A model generated the notes under the pieces. The model was not told the origin of the DNA, made no database searches, and saw nothing but the letters and a program-made list of their open reading frames with translations. Both the position numbers and the translations under genes were made by a program. Positions 17,196 to 25,898 of a DNA stretch of 64,000 nt are shown here, piece by piece. Numbering within the stretch: the first letter of the stretch is position 1; every line of letters begins with the position of its first letter. This DNA is from Chryseobacterium panacisoli (GTDB lineage Bacteria; Bacteroidota; Bacteroidia; Flavobacteriales; Weeksellaceae), in the NCBI RefSeq assembly GCF_008274625.1, contig NZ_VTRU01000003.1:434001-498000 (forward strand), read 5' to 3'.

Positions 17196-17774
17196 ATGGA
17201 AACATTAATTAAGAGTATCCTGCAACATATCCCATTAACTCCGGAAGAAATTGCAGCCTGCAAAAACTTCTGGACAGAAAAAACATTGGAAAAAGGTGAT
17301 TTTCTGTTACGAAACGGGGAAATCTGCCGTCATGACAGTTATATTGTTTCGGGCGTATTAAAAGCTTTCTGTATCAATGCTGATAATGGAAATGAAGAAA
17401 TTCTTTTTTTAGCCATTGATCATTGGTGGGCGACAGATATCGCCAGTTTTTCAAAACAAAAACCTTCTATTTACAATATCCAGGCTGTTGAAAAAACCCG
17501 CCTTTTACAGATCAGCCATCCGTCTTTTCAAAAAATGCTGAAGGAAATTCCCTCTTTAGAAAAATACTTCAGGATTATTTTGGAAGGCTACCTCGGAACA
17601 CTCGAGAAAAGAGTGGTATTTAACCATATGCACAAAGCTGAACAAAAGTATTATGATTTCCTGGAAACTTATCCCAATATTGCATCCAGAGTTCCCCAAT
17701 ACCTTATCGCTTCTTATCTGGGAGTATCTGCCGAATTTATAAGCAGAATCCGGAAAAAAAATAAATCCTCTTGA
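17196..17774 (+). CDS. Crp/Fnr-family transcription regulator
   Basis: A 192-residue protein with an N-terminal cyclic-nucleotide-binding-like beta roll (residues 20-115, GDFLLRNGEICRHDSYIVSGVLKAF...EEILFLAIDHWWATDIASFSKQ) and a short C-terminal helix-turn-helix (YLIASYLGVSAEFISRIRKKN, about 168-188). The Arg/Glu pattern for cAMP binding is not obvious, so the ligand is unknown. The gene downstream, a flavodoxin-like NAD(P)H oxidoreductase 59 bp away on the same strand, may be its target; regulators of this subfamily often sit beside such enzymes. Confidence 0.82.
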   Translation: METLIKSILQHIPLTPEEIAACKNFWTEKTLEKGDFLLRNGEICRHDSYIVSGVLKAFCINADNGNEEILFLAIDHWWATDIASFSKQKPSIYNIQAVEKTRLLQISHPSFQKMLKEIPSLEKYFRIILEGYLGTLEKRVVFNHMHKAEQKYYDFLETYPNIASRVPQYLIASYLGVSAEFISRIRKKNKSS

Positions 17775-17833
17775 ACTAGATCAATTTCTTTGGTATAAAT
17801 AATCAGGAATTTTGCTGTTATAAATTATAGCAA

Positions 17834-18457
17834 ATGAAAATACTGATTATCAATGCAAGTGTACGAAACGAAAGATCTTACAGCAGAAAACTGACCAGGC
17901 TCTTTGTTGAAAACTGGAAGACCAAATACCCTCAGGATACATTTACCTGGCGGGAGGCCGGAATTGACATTATTCCCAATATTGATGAATTTTGGATCGC
18001 GGGAGCATTTAAAAAACCGGCAGACAAAACTGAAGAAAACCAAAAACCTTTACAACTGAGTGATGAACTGGTCAAAGAACTCAAAGAACATGATATCTAT
18101 GTTATCGGAACCCCAATGTACAACTGGTCTATTCCAAGCGGCTTAAAAGCTTATATTGACCAGGTAATGAGGATCAATGAAACCTGGAAATTCAGATCCG
18201 GAGTTCCGGACGGAGATTATGTGGGACTTCTTGAAAACAAAAAGCTCTTTATTCTCTCAACCCGCGGTGATACCGGATATGGAGAAAATGAAAAGAACGG
18301 ACACATCAATTTTCAAACAACTTATCTGAAACATATTTTCGGGATTATGGGTGTAAACGATGTCACTATTCATTCCTTAGATAATGAAGAATTTGGCGGT
18401 GAAGTCTTTGAAAATTCTAAAAATAAAATCTTTGAAACGATACATTCTATTCAATAA
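17834..18457 (+). CDS. Flavodoxin-fold NAD(P)H oxidoreductase (AzoR/NQO-like)
   Basis: FMN-dependent NAD(P)H oxidoreductase of the flavodoxin_2 superfamily, probably a quinone or azo-compound reductase in the cytoplasm. The 207-residue protein starts with ILIINASVRNERSYSRKLTRLF (phosphate-binding loop of FMN) and has the GTPMYNWSIPSGLKAYIDQVMR motif (about 94-115) and STRGD, characteristic of AzoR-like enzymes. Length matches the family. Substrate cannot be told from sequence. Confidence 0.85.
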   Translation: MKILIINASVRNERSYSRKLTRLFVENWKTKYPQDTFTWREAGIDIIPNIDEFWIAGAFKKPADKTEENQKPLQLSDELVKELKEHDIYVIGTPMYNWSIPSGLKAYIDQVMRINETWKFRSGVPDGDYVGLLENKKLFILSTRGDTGYGENEKNGHINFQTTYLKHIFGIMGVNDVTIHSLDNEEFGGEVFENSKNKIFETIHSIQ

Positions 18458-18523
18458 ATCATTTCTTGATTTTAATATATCACTCAAGAAACTTTTCTTA
18501 AAAGTCCAATGAATTGCTTTTTG

Positions 18524-18622
18524 TCATTGACTACGTCGAATCTTCGATTTCTGACGAAGGAAGAATCTTATTAATAATGAGTAATAAGACACATGAGATT
18601 CTTCATTTCATTCAGAATGACA
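18524..18622. repeat. REP-like imperfect palindrome
   Basis: Outer arms GTCATTG... and ...AATGAC at 18524 and 18616-18621 enclose inner complementary segments (GAAGAATCT and AGATTCTTC). It belongs to a class of intergenic palindromes with GTCATT termini; other classes are at 7486, 27184, 50459 and 55323. Small open frames through it are not genes. Confidence 0.65.
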
Positions 18623-18648
18623 TTTTTGAGAAAGCCTCCTGTTTTTTA

Positions 18649-19992
18649 TCAACTGAAACTTTCCTCATGCTGAGACAGATCAAGTCCTTTGTTTTCAGAC
18701 TCTTCGGAAACTCTTAAGGTAATCATTGAATCGGTAAGTTTATATAAAATGAATGAACCAAAAAAGGTAAAAACAGAAACCAAAACCAAGGCAGCCATAT
18801 GATGAAGAAAAACCTCTAACCCTCCATGCAGTAAGCTTGCTTTTTCACCATGCGCAAAAATAGCGGTCAGAATCATTCCCATAATTCCCCCTACTCCATG
18901 GCAGGCAAAAACATCCAGCGTATCATCTATTTTCTTTAATCCTTTCCAATTGACCATTATATTTGAAACTATAGCGGTAATAAATCCTATAAAAAGACTT
19001 TCCTGAATGCTTACGAAACCACATCCGGGAGTGATGGCTACAAGTCCAACTACAGCACCGATACAGGCTCCCAAAGCAGAAACACTTCTGCCATTGATTC
19101 TGTCAAAAAAGATCCAGGTCATCATCGCGGAAGCAGAGGCAATGGTAGTCGTTCCAAATGCTGTAGCCGCAGAAGCAGAAGCACTCAAGGCTGATCCTGC
19201 ATTAAATCCGAACCATCCAAACCATAACATTCCTGTTCCCAGAAGCACATAGGGAATATTGGAAGGTTCATGATGCGGATTTTTTCTGTTTCCTACCACC
19301 AAAGCTCCGGCAAGTGCGGCAAAACCGGCACTCATATGTACTACTGTTCCCCCTGCAAAGTCTTTTACTCCAAAATATTTGTTTAAAAGACCATCAGGAT
19401 GCCATACCATATGGCAAAGCGGTGTATAAATAAAAATGCTGAAAAGGACAATGAATAATAAATAAGAGATAAAACGAACTCTTTCTGCAAATGACCCGGT
19501 AATAATTGCAGGGGTAATAACGGCAAATTTCATCTGAAATAAAGCAAAAAGGATAAAAGGTATCGTAGGAGCCATCATTTTATGAGGCAGATTTCCTACT
19601 CCGCTAAAAAAGGGATAGCTGAGCGGGTTTCCAATGATTCCATAATGTTTTCCGGAAATGGTAATCCCCAGAGATTCACCGAAAGACAAAGAAAAACCTA
19701 CTACTACCCAGACCATAGAAATAACTCCTAAGGCGATAAAACTCTGTAACATGGTAGAAATCACGTTTTTTCTGCCAACCATTCCTCCATAAAAGAAAGA
19801 CAGCCCGGGTGTCATCAACAGGACAAGCCCTGCTGCAGCCAGGATCCACGCAACATCTGCACCTACAATTTTATCTTCACTTAAAAATTCTCCGGTATCA
19901 GGAATATCAGCAGCCGGATTCCAGAATAAACCACCAATGGCAACGAGTGTGATCACTGAGAACGAAACGATCCATTTTAATCCTATTTTCAT
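18649..19992 (-). CDS. amtB: Ammonium transporter
   Basis: Inner-membrane channel for ammonium/ammonia of the Amt/Rh family, with 11 expected transmembrane helices after an N-terminal leader. Family motifs visible: DVAWILAAAGLVLLMTPGLSFFYGGMV (first pore helix), the DFAGGTVVHMSAGFAALAGALV block, and FDVFACHGVGGIMG containing the second pore His. A start at 20016 is possible, but an exact -7 promoter element lies at 20014-20021, so the ATG at 19992 (MKIGLKW, 447 residues) is preferred. No glnK/glnB gene is adjacent, which is less usual. Confidence 0.92.
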   Translation of the reverse strand: MKIGLKWIVSFSVITLVAIGGLFWNPAADIPDTGEFLSEDKIVGADVAWILAAAGLVLLMTPGLSFFYGGMVGRKNVISTMLQSFIALGVISMVWVVVGFSLSFGESLGITISGKHYGIIGNPLSYPFFSGVGNLPHKMMAPTIPFILFALFQMKFAVITPAIITGSFAERVRFISYLLFIVLFSIFIYTPLCHMVWHPDGLLNKYFGVKDFAGGTVVHMSAGFAALAGALVVGNRKNPHHEPSNIPYVLLGTGMLWFGWFGFNAGSALSASASAATAFGTTTIASASAMMTWIFFDRINGRSVSALGACIGAVVGLVAITPGCGFVSIQESLFIGFITAIVSNIMVNWKGLKKIDDTLDVFACHGVGGIMGMILTAIFAHGEKASLLHGGLEVFLHHMAALVLVSVFTFFGSFILYKLTDSMITLRVSEESENKGLDLSQHEESFS

Positions 19993-20013
19993 AAAATTTA
20001 TATTTAACCCTAT

Positions 20014-20021
20014 CAAATTTA
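20014..20021 (-). promoter_or_regulatory. Promoter -7 element for amtB
   Basis: On the minus strand TAAATTTG matches TAnnTTTG; transcription would begin around 20008, about 15 bases before the ATG at 19992. It decides the amtB start. Confidence 0.55.
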
Positions 20022-20090
20022 AACATAAATTCTATAAAAATTACATTTTTAAAACAAACACCCCTTAAAAAAATATTTTAATAACAATAT

Positions 20091-20741
20091 TTACTGTTTT
20101 TCACAAAACACCTCATTCAATATTTTTGAAACTTCTTTGGATTTGGTTGCTGGAAAAAGATGAGTTCCTCCTTTTATTACATAATCCGGATTGGAATAAC
20201 GAATTGGAAAAACAATGTCTTTATCCCCTAAGATCTGAATCACATTGGGATTTTCTTCAAACTTCCATTCAGAAACTTTTTCTACAGACCATTTCAGGTA
20301 ATACGGATCTCTTACTTTAAAATATTGCAGGAGTTTAGGATTTTTAGGATCAAAAAGCTTTCGTATAACAGCGTAAACATTTGCAGCCTTATCGTTGAAC
20401 AGACCCACCGGAAGTATTCTCGGAATTTTGGTTACCTCACCGGTCCTTATGAATCTGGACTTTTCTTTATCGGATTTTATACTTCCAAGGATAACTACTT
20501 TCTCCGCAGGCTTCAATAAATTAATCTCCTGTACAATGATTCCTCCGAAAGAATATCCCAACAGGCAGAACGGCTCAGAATCATCCACTTTATCTGCCAT
20601 TCTCTTAACATAAGCATCAAATGGCTCATTTTTTTCGGGGATAAGCCAATCTATAAAAATTAATTCATAGTGTTTGGGAAACTCTATTCTTTCAAGGACT
20701 TTAAAGTCTGCTCCCAGACCACTGACAATATAAATTTTCAT
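20091..20741 (-). CDS. Alpha/beta hydrolase
   Basis: A 216-residue cytoplasmic hydrolase of the alpha/beta fold. Visible elements are the N-terminal strand with IYIVSGLGADFKVLER, the nucleophile elbow LLGYSFGGIIVQE with Ser64, a distal acidic region ILGDKDIVFP and the catalytic His in KGGTHLFP. Substrate is unknown. It lies 75 bp downstream of nothing in operon terms; its 3' end faces the upstream region of amtB on the same strand, separated by an AT-rich gap with the amtB promoter. Confidence 0.8.
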   Translation of the reverse strand: MKIYIVSGLGADFKVLERIEFPKHYELIFIDWLIPEKNEPFDAYVKRMADKVDDSEPFCLLGYSFGGIIVQEINLLKPAEKVVILGSIKSDKEKSRFIRTGEVTKIPRILPVGLFNDKAANVYAVIRKLFDPKNPKLLQYFKVRDPYYLKWSVEKVSEWKFEENPNVIQILGDKDIVFPIRYSNPDYVIKGGTHLFPATKSKEVSKILNEVFCEKQ

Positions 20742-20809
20742 ACTACGAATTTATAAAAAATACAGGGAACAGGGAATGATTAGATCAAATCTTTGATTTA
20801 ACAAAGGCA

Positions 20810-20843
20810 TAAAAAAAGAGCAGCTCTGATGAACTGCTCATTT
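20810..20843 (-). terminator. Terminator of the first YceI gene
   Basis: Stem GAGCAG / CTGCTC (20818-20823 and 20834-20839) followed on the minus strand by a T run (20810-20817). Confidence 0.75.
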
Positions 20844-20865
20844 TTATATTGATCGTATATTAATC

Positions 20866-21492
20866 TTATTTTTTCTTCTTTGGAGCTCTATTCTCGTTAT
20901 CCAGCATTTCTGTAGTAACCTTGAATTGGATATCCATTTCGTTCTTGATGAAATAATCTTTCAGTGAAGACTGGTAGAATACTTTAAAATCTCTTCTGTT
21001 CAGAGAGAACTTCGCAGATTCAATAGATGTTGTAAACTGAGTAACATATACATTTGCAGGGAAAGAAATTGTTTTTCTTACTCCTTTAAGGGTAAGATCT
21101 CCGTATACTGTAGAATTGTATTCACTGTTTGCTAAAGGAATAATTTTAGTCAAATGGAATTTTGCAATAGGGAATTTTTTTACCTCAAAGAAGTTGGAGC
21201 TTTTCAGATCGTTGGTAAGTTTGATCTGATCTTCATCAGAAACATCTCCTGCCATCATGCTTCTCATATCTATAATAAACTCTCCATCTACCAGGACCGT
21301 ATGGTCAAAGTTAAATTTTCCACTTTTCAGCTTTACTGTTCCTGAGTGGGAAGTTTCTTCGGTTTTTACCACCTTATACCCCCACCATCTGATCTCTGAT
21401 GAAGTCACTTTTGACACTTTATCAAATTTCTTTTGGGCAGAAACAAATGACATGCTTGCGCACACCATAGCAAACAATAGTAATCTTTTCAT
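20866..21492 (-). CDS. YceI-family periplasmic protein
   Basis: A 208-residue exported protein (signal peptide ending ...SFVSAQ) with the YceI lipocalin-like beta barrel, a fold that binds isoprenoid-type lipids. Family elements: SEIRWWGYKV, SGTVKLKSGKFNF, LKSSNFFEVKKFPIAKF, YGDLTLKGVRKTISFP. The C-terminus is basic (NRAPKKKK). It is a paralogue of the next upstream gene (188 residues) with which it shares HWWGYKV/RWWGYKV and the NGDFFEVEKFP-type block, a tandem duplication. Exact ligand unknown. Confidence 0.88.
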   Translation of the reverse strand: MKRLLLFAMVCASMSFVSAQKKFDKVSKVTSSEIRWWGYKVVKTEETSHSGTVKLKSGKFNFDHTVLVDGEFIIDMRSMMAGDVSDEDQIKLTNDLKSSNFFEVKKFPIAKFHLTKIIPLANSEYNSTVYGDLTLKGVRKTISFPANVYVTQFTTSIESAKFSLNRRDFKVFYQSSLKDYFIKNEMDIQFKVTTEMLDNENRAPKKKK

Positions 21493-21519
21493 TCTTTTTT
21501 ATTTACAATTCAACAAAAA

Positions 21520-21550
21520 TAAAAAAAAGTGTAGAACTTCTACACTTTTA
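21520..21550 (-). terminator. Terminator between the two YceI genes
   Basis: Stem AGTGTAGA / TCTACACT with a three-base loop, followed on the minus strand by a T run. It suggests that the two YceI genes have separate transcripts. Confidence 0.7.
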
Positions 21551-21570
21551 ACAATCTTTTTTTGATTAAT

Positions 21571-22137
21571 TTATTGAGCAGTTACCTTTACAAGCATATC
21601 AATATCATCTTTCACAAAAACATCCTGCATTGTAGACTTGTAAGCCACATCAAATTTTTGTCTGTCGAAAGAGAATTTGTTTGATACCAAACTTACTACT
21701 CCTTTGCTGTAAGAAATCTTAGCAGGGAAAGTAATTGGGCTTGTTTTTCCTTTTACAGTAAGGTTTCCTGTTACAAGAGAGTTGTAAACTTTATCGTTAT
21801 TTTTCTTTACTCCTGTAATTTTGAAGCTTGCAGTAGGGAATTTTTCAACTTCAAAGAAATCACCATTCTTAAGGTGTCCGTTTAATTTTTGCTGATATTC
21901 TCCTGTAAGGTCAGTTGAGCTGATAGAAGTCATATCCAACACGAAGCTTCCGCCTACCAATTGGTTACCTTTCATTACCATATCTCCGGATTTTACTTTT
22001 ACAGTACCATCATGAGAGCTTGCCTCAGATTTTGCCACTTTGTATCCCCACCAGTGTACATCAGATGCTACTACTTTTTTTGACTGTCCGAAAGCTAAAC
22101 CACCAGCTAAAACTGCTAATAAAAATATTTTTTTCAT
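21571..22137 (-). CDS. YceI-family periplasmic protein
   Basis: A 188-residue exported protein with a signal peptide (FLLAVLAGGLAFGQ) and a full YceI domain: SDVHWWGYKVAKSEASSHDGTVK at the start, LNGHLKNGDFFEVEKFPTASFKI in the middle and VTGNLTVKGKTSPITFPAKI. It lacks the basic tail of its downstream paralogue. YceI proteins bind polyisoprenoids in other bacteria; here the role is not known. A terminator separates it from the paralogue. Confidence 0.88.
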   Translation of the reverse strand: MKKIFLLAVLAGGLAFGQSKKVVASDVHWWGYKVAKSEASSHDGTVKVKSGDMVMKGNQLVGGSFVLDMTSISSTDLTGEYQQKLNGHLKNGDFFEVEKFPTASFKITGVKKNNDKVYNSLVTGNLTVKGKTSPITFPAKISYSKGVVSLVSNKFSFDRQKFDVAYKSTMQDVFVKDDIDMLVKVTAQ

Positions 22138-22248
22138 TGAATAGAGTTATTTACTTATTTAATGACACAAAGGTAGGTATCTTATTCAATAGATTTCATT
22201 GATGTACATCAATAAAATTTATTATTTTCATGAATAATATCATCTCAT

Positions 22249-22278
22249 AAAAAAACTCCGAATTTCTTCGGAGCTTTG
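22249..22278 (-). terminator. Terminator of glk
   Basis: Stem CTCCGAA / TTCGGAG (22256-22262 and 22267-22273), followed on the minus strand by a T run. Confidence 0.75.
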
Positions 22279-22280
22279 TT

Positions 22281-23330
22281 TTATACTTGATAGTAAGCTG
22301 TATAAAGCGCTATACCATTTAATGCTGTATGATTTTGCTTGACCAGATAGATTGGAATATTTTTAAGCATTCCTTCCATTTTATCACTGATCTTGAATTT
22401 TTCATAGAATTTCGCCTTGTCGATATATTCTCTGACCATCTGAGGAATATCTCCGGCAATCAGTAATCCTCCGGTAGCTTTTACCTTTAATGTCAAGTTG
22501 TTGGCTTCTCTTGCCAGAAACTCAAGGAAAGTATCTAAAGCGATTTTGCAGATTAATACATTCTCCTCGATGGCCGCTTTATAAAGTTCTTCTACAAAAT
22601 TTCCTTTTGCAAGGCGCTCTCCCAACCATTCCGGTTCAGGATGTCTTTTTACATCTCTTAAGAATCTATAGATATTGAATAACCCTGACTTTGAAAGTAC
22701 ATTTTCCCAGCTTACAATACCGTAAATATTGTTTAGGAACTGGTAAAATTCAACCTCTACATTGGTTCTTGGTGAAAATTCTGAGTGTCCTCCTTCTGTT
22801 GCGAAAGGTCTCAGGTATTTTCCGTCAAAGAAATATCCGGCTTCACCCAATCCGTTTCCGGGAGCAAGAACCGCTACATTTCCTTTCTCAAGATGTCCGC
22901 TTGTATAGATAGCTTCAAGGTCGTTATCTTCAAGAAGAGCCATTCCGTAGGCAGAAGCCTCAAGGTCATTCAGCATGTCTACTTTTTCAAACCCAAAATC
23001 ACGGGCATATTCTTCAACATCTAAATTCCAGCCCAATCTTGCAGGACTGCTTTTTCCGTCAAGTACAGGACCTGGCACTGCCATTCCCAGACGTTTTACA
23101 TTTTGCAATTGGTTATCCTGAATAAACTTCTTTAAAATATCTGAAAAAGAAGTGTATTCTTTGGTTGCATATTTATTTTGTACTTTTATCTCAAGACCTC
23201 CGTTCCCGGAAACGAAATAGCCTAAGATCGTTATATCTTCACGGAGACTTGCCCCGATGATAGAAACATTATCATTATTACTGTTCTCTACTCCTGGTAA
23301 ATAAAGTGGAAATTTTGGATTCAGAATCAT
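22281..23330 (-). CDS. glk: Glucokinase
   Basis: ATP-dependent phosphorylation of glucose at entry to glycolysis, Glk (PF02685) type. The 349-residue protein has MAVPGPV and NDLEASAYGMALL (ATPase-fold motifs around the catalytic Asp), VAVLAPGNGLGEAGYF, and EGGHSEFSPR, the sugar-binding block of this family. A longer frame to 23399 exists, but a -7 promoter and the terminator of the upstream gene lie inside it, so ATG at 23330 (MILNPKFPLYL) is chosen. Single-gene unit. Confidence 0.88.
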   Translation of the reverse strand: MILNPKFPLYLPGVENSNNDNVSIIGASLREDITILGYFVSGNGGLEIKVQNKYATKEYTSFSDILKKFIQDNQLQNVKRLGMAVPGPVLDGKSSPARLGWNLDVEEYARDFGFEKVDMLNDLEASAYGMALLEDNDLEAIYTSGHLEKGNVAVLAPGNGLGEAGYFFDGKYLRPFATEGGHSEFSPRTNVEVEFYQFLNNIYGIVSWENVLSKSGLFNIYRFLRDVKRHPEPEWLGERLAKGNFVEELYKAAIEENVLICKIALDTFLEFLAREANNLTLKVKATGGLLIAGDIPQMVREYIDKAKFYEKFKISDKMEGMLKNIPIYLVKQNHTALNGIALYTAYYQV

Positions 23331-23345
23331 AACCTCAAATTTTAC

Positions 23346-23353
23346 CAAATATA
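23346..23353 (-). promoter_or_regulatory. Promoter -7 element for glk
   Basis: TATATTTG on the minus strand, exact TAnnTTTG match, 16 bp before the ATG at 23330. It rules against the upstream start at 23399. Confidence 0.6.
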
Positions 23354-23383
23354 ATAATTGTTTTTGTAAATCCTGCACAGAAC

Positions 23384-23416
23384 AAAAAAACCTTTCCACT
23401 TTCGTGAAAAGGTTTT
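23384..23416 (-). terminator. Terminator of the OMP barrel gene
   Basis: Stem AACCTTTTCAC / GTGGAAAGGTT in minus orientation with a GAAA loop and a following T run. Confidence 0.7.
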
Positions 23417-23446
23417 GGTTAATAATTGTTTATATATTAAATCTAA

Positions 23447-24010
23447 CTACTTTCCTAATGGAATATTGTAACCGAATCCTACACCGATATTCCCCACATT
23501 ATAGTCCTGACCCGGTAAATCTCCTTTTGTTCCTACAAAAACCTTTTGGTATTGTACGAAGAAATTCCAGTCTCTGTTGTGGTAACCGATCTCCGGTTTA
23601 AGGTAGAAACCTCCGCTTGCTCTTTCAACATTGGTGTTGGAGGCCACTGTTTTGTCTCCTACCAGAAAACCATATCCTAAGTCTGTTCCGAAATAGAAAC
23701 CGGTTTGTTTAGGATAAATTCTGATTAAAGCAGCTACAGGAACTACCCCTACATCATTATTTTTATATCCGTTGTTCTCTTTTCCAAAGTAGTGAGTATA
23801 TCCTGATGCGATACCCAGTCCAAATCCTGGTGTAATCAGGTTCTGGTAAGCTACATCCACTCCTACTGCAGCGGAAAGATTATCTGCGGGAACTGCTAAA
23901 CCAACATTTGCACCTACTTTGATCATATTATTCATCTGTGAACTTTGGGCGCTTGCTATACCTGCTGTTAAAATACCAGCCAGTACTATTGCTTGTTTAA
24001 ACATTTTCAT
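23447..24010 (-). CDS. Outer-membrane beta-barrel protein
   Basis: A 187-residue exported protein: signal peptide (QAIVLAGILTAGIASAQ), then alternating strand pattern ending in the aromatic-poor VGFGYNIPLGK. Glycine- and aromatic-rich strands (GFGLGIASGYTHYFGKENNGY, FYFGTDLGYGFLV, KPEIGYHNRDWNFFVQYQKVFV) fit an eight-stranded OmpW/OmpA-like barrel. Function unknown; possibly structural or small-molecule passage. Confidence 0.78.
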   Translation of the reverse strand: MKMFKQAIVLAGILTAGIASAQSSQMNNMIKVGANVGLAVPADNLSAAVGVDVAYQNLITPGFGLGIASGYTHYFGKENNGYKNNDVGVVPVAALIRIYPKQTGFYFGTDLGYGFLVGDKTVASNTNVERASGGFYLKPEIGYHNRDWNFFVQYQKVFVGTKGDLPGQDYNVGNIGVGFGYNIPLGK

Positions 24011-24341
24011 AACTCTAATTTTTAAATTTTACTAAACAAGAGGATGTAAAAATCATGCCAACCAAGGGTTTTTCTTTGATTTTAACACCCTTAAAAATCA
24101 TAAAACAATGAATATCAATATATTATTTTTAACAAAATTTAAATATTTATTTAACAAAAATTATCAAAAAACTGACCTCAAAAAGTGAATTAAAGAAAAA
24201 AGGCCGGGAGCTATTATATAGCAGCATATTACTTCCAGACACCATCTTCTAGCTTCCAGCTCTAACAACAATATTAACAAACCTTAACCCGTTATTATTT
24301 TAACCTTTTTCTTCAAAGCGTATCAAAAAAATAAATTCCTC
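24011..24341. other. Intergenic region without gene
   Basis: This 331-base gap holds divergent upstream regions for the OMP barrel and the DUF1800 gene. It is strongly AT-rich and contains a low-complexity stretch (CTTCCAGAC...CTTCTAGCTTCCAGCTC, about 24231-24263) of the kind scattered in intergenic regions of this window. No small gene or RNA was recognised. Confidence 0.5.
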
Positions 24342-25724
24342 ATGATAGCTGATTCATTATTAAAAAACAAACATCTTCTTTGGCGGGCTGGTTTTGGTGT
24401 TGGCATTCATCAGATTGATGATTTGAAAAATAAAAACATTAAAACGTTAATGAATGAATTATTGAACGAGGACAGCTTCAGTGAGATTACCTATGACACG
24501 CCTGATCCGGTTTCGGCAGCCGATTATATGAACAGCACGGCTCCTGCGGAAAAGAAAAAAGAAATGCAGCGACTCAACAGGGAACAAAATAATGAGCTAA
24601 ATCTCAATTTTCTGAATACTATTGTAAACAGCAAGGAACAGATGAGGGAAAAGATGGCGTTTTTCTGGCATGGGCATTTTGCTTCAAGAGTAATAAATCC
24701 GAGATTCAATAAACAACTTTTAAATACCATCCGAAAGAATGCACTGGGAAATTTCAAAGATCTGCTTTTTGAAGTGAGCCAATCGCCGGCTATGCTTAAT
24801 TTCCTGAATAATCAGCAGAATAAAAAGGATCATCCTAATGAGAACTTCGCGCGTGAGGTGATGGAGCTGTTTACGATGGGCAGAGGAAACTATACTGAAG
24901 AAGACGTAAGAGAAGGCGCCAGAGCTTTTACAGGATGGAGCTATGACAAGGAAGGAAATTTCAGAGAAAGGAAAAACCTCCATGATGAAGGCTCAAAGAC
25001 TTTTTTAGGTAAAACGGGCAACTTTGACGGAAGCGATGTACTCAACATCATTTTGGAACAGAAGGCAACCGCACTGTTTATAACAACTAAGATCTATAAA
25101 TTCTTCGTCAATGAAAAACCAGATCAGGATATCGTCAGCAAACTGAGTACAAACTTCTATAATTCAGGATATGATATTAAAAAGCTGATGACTGAAATAT
25201 TTTCAAGCTCATGGTTCTATGATCAGAAAAATATCGGCAACCGGATAAAATCACCTGTAGAACTGATGGCTGGTATAATGAGAATTCTTCCTATGCATAT
25301 TCAGAACCCTGAAAACCTCATCGTCTACCAGAAATTACTGGGACAGATGCTGCTGTATCCGCCTAATGTCGCGGGATGGCCGAATGGGAAAGCCTGGATC
25401 GACAGTTCTACCCTGATGCTGAGGCTTCAGATTCCTCAAATTTGGTCAGGGCTCCGCCCTTTGGAATACAGTCCGCGACAGGATGATGATATCGACATGG
25501 GAATGAAATCCCGTGAAACAGCTTTAAACAAAAGCTTTAAAAACCCTAATATTACGATCGACTGGGGTCGTATTGAAAAACTTTTCGCCCATAAAAACTG
25601 TGAAGATTATCTTCTCCAGAATACTCAAAGCCTCGATATGAACTCTGTAAAGAATTTTTCTGATAAGAGTATAAAAATGAATGTCATCAACCTGATGTCT
25701 ACACCGGAATACCAGTTAAGCTAG
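24342..25724 (+). CDS. DUF1800 family protein
   Basis: A 460-residue protein of the DUF1800 family. Family features: HLLWRAGFGVGIHQIDDLK near the N-terminus, the REKMAFFWHGHFASRV block (about 104-119), NENFAREVMELFTMGRGNYTEEDVREGARAFTGW (about 167-200), and the C-terminal LLYPPNVAGWPNGKAWIDSSTLMLRL. No signal peptide is evident. DUF1800 genes are nearly always followed by DUF1501 genes, as here (174-bp gap), and both are thought to act together in an exported or envelope complex; biochemistry is unknown. Confidence 0.9.
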   Translation: MIADSLLKNKHLLWRAGFGVGIHQIDDLKNKNIKTLMNELLNEDSFSEITYDTPDPVSAADYMNSTAPAEKKKEMQRLNREQNNELNLNFLNTIVNSKEQMREKMAFFWHGHFASRVINPRFNKQLLNTIRKNALGNFKDLLFEVSQSPAMLNFLNNQQNKKDHPNENFAREVMELFTMGRGNYTEEDVREGARAFTGWSYDKEGNFRERKNLHDEGSKTFLGKTGNFDGSDVLNIILEQKATALFITTKIYKFFVNEKPDQDIVSKLSTNFYNSGYDIKKLMTEIFSSSWFYDQKNIGNRIKSPVELMAGIMRILPMHIQNPENLIVYQKLLGQMLLYPPNVAGWPNGKAWIDSSTLMLRLQIPQIWSGLRPLEYSPRQDDDIDMGMKSRETALNKSFKNPNITIDWGRIEKLFAHKNCEDYLLQNTQSLDMNSVKNFSDKSIKMNVINLMSTPEYQLS

Positions 25725-25898
25725 ATAAAAGGTTTTAGGTTGCAGGTAATAGTAATAGCGGGCACAGTTTAGCTTTACAACCTTTTATTTGCTATTTAAT
25801 TTTATAAAAAACAAATATGAGTAAAAATACAGTACAGTTCTACAACCTTCAACCTATCATCTGCCACCTATTATCTCCTTTACCCTAAAAACAAAATT

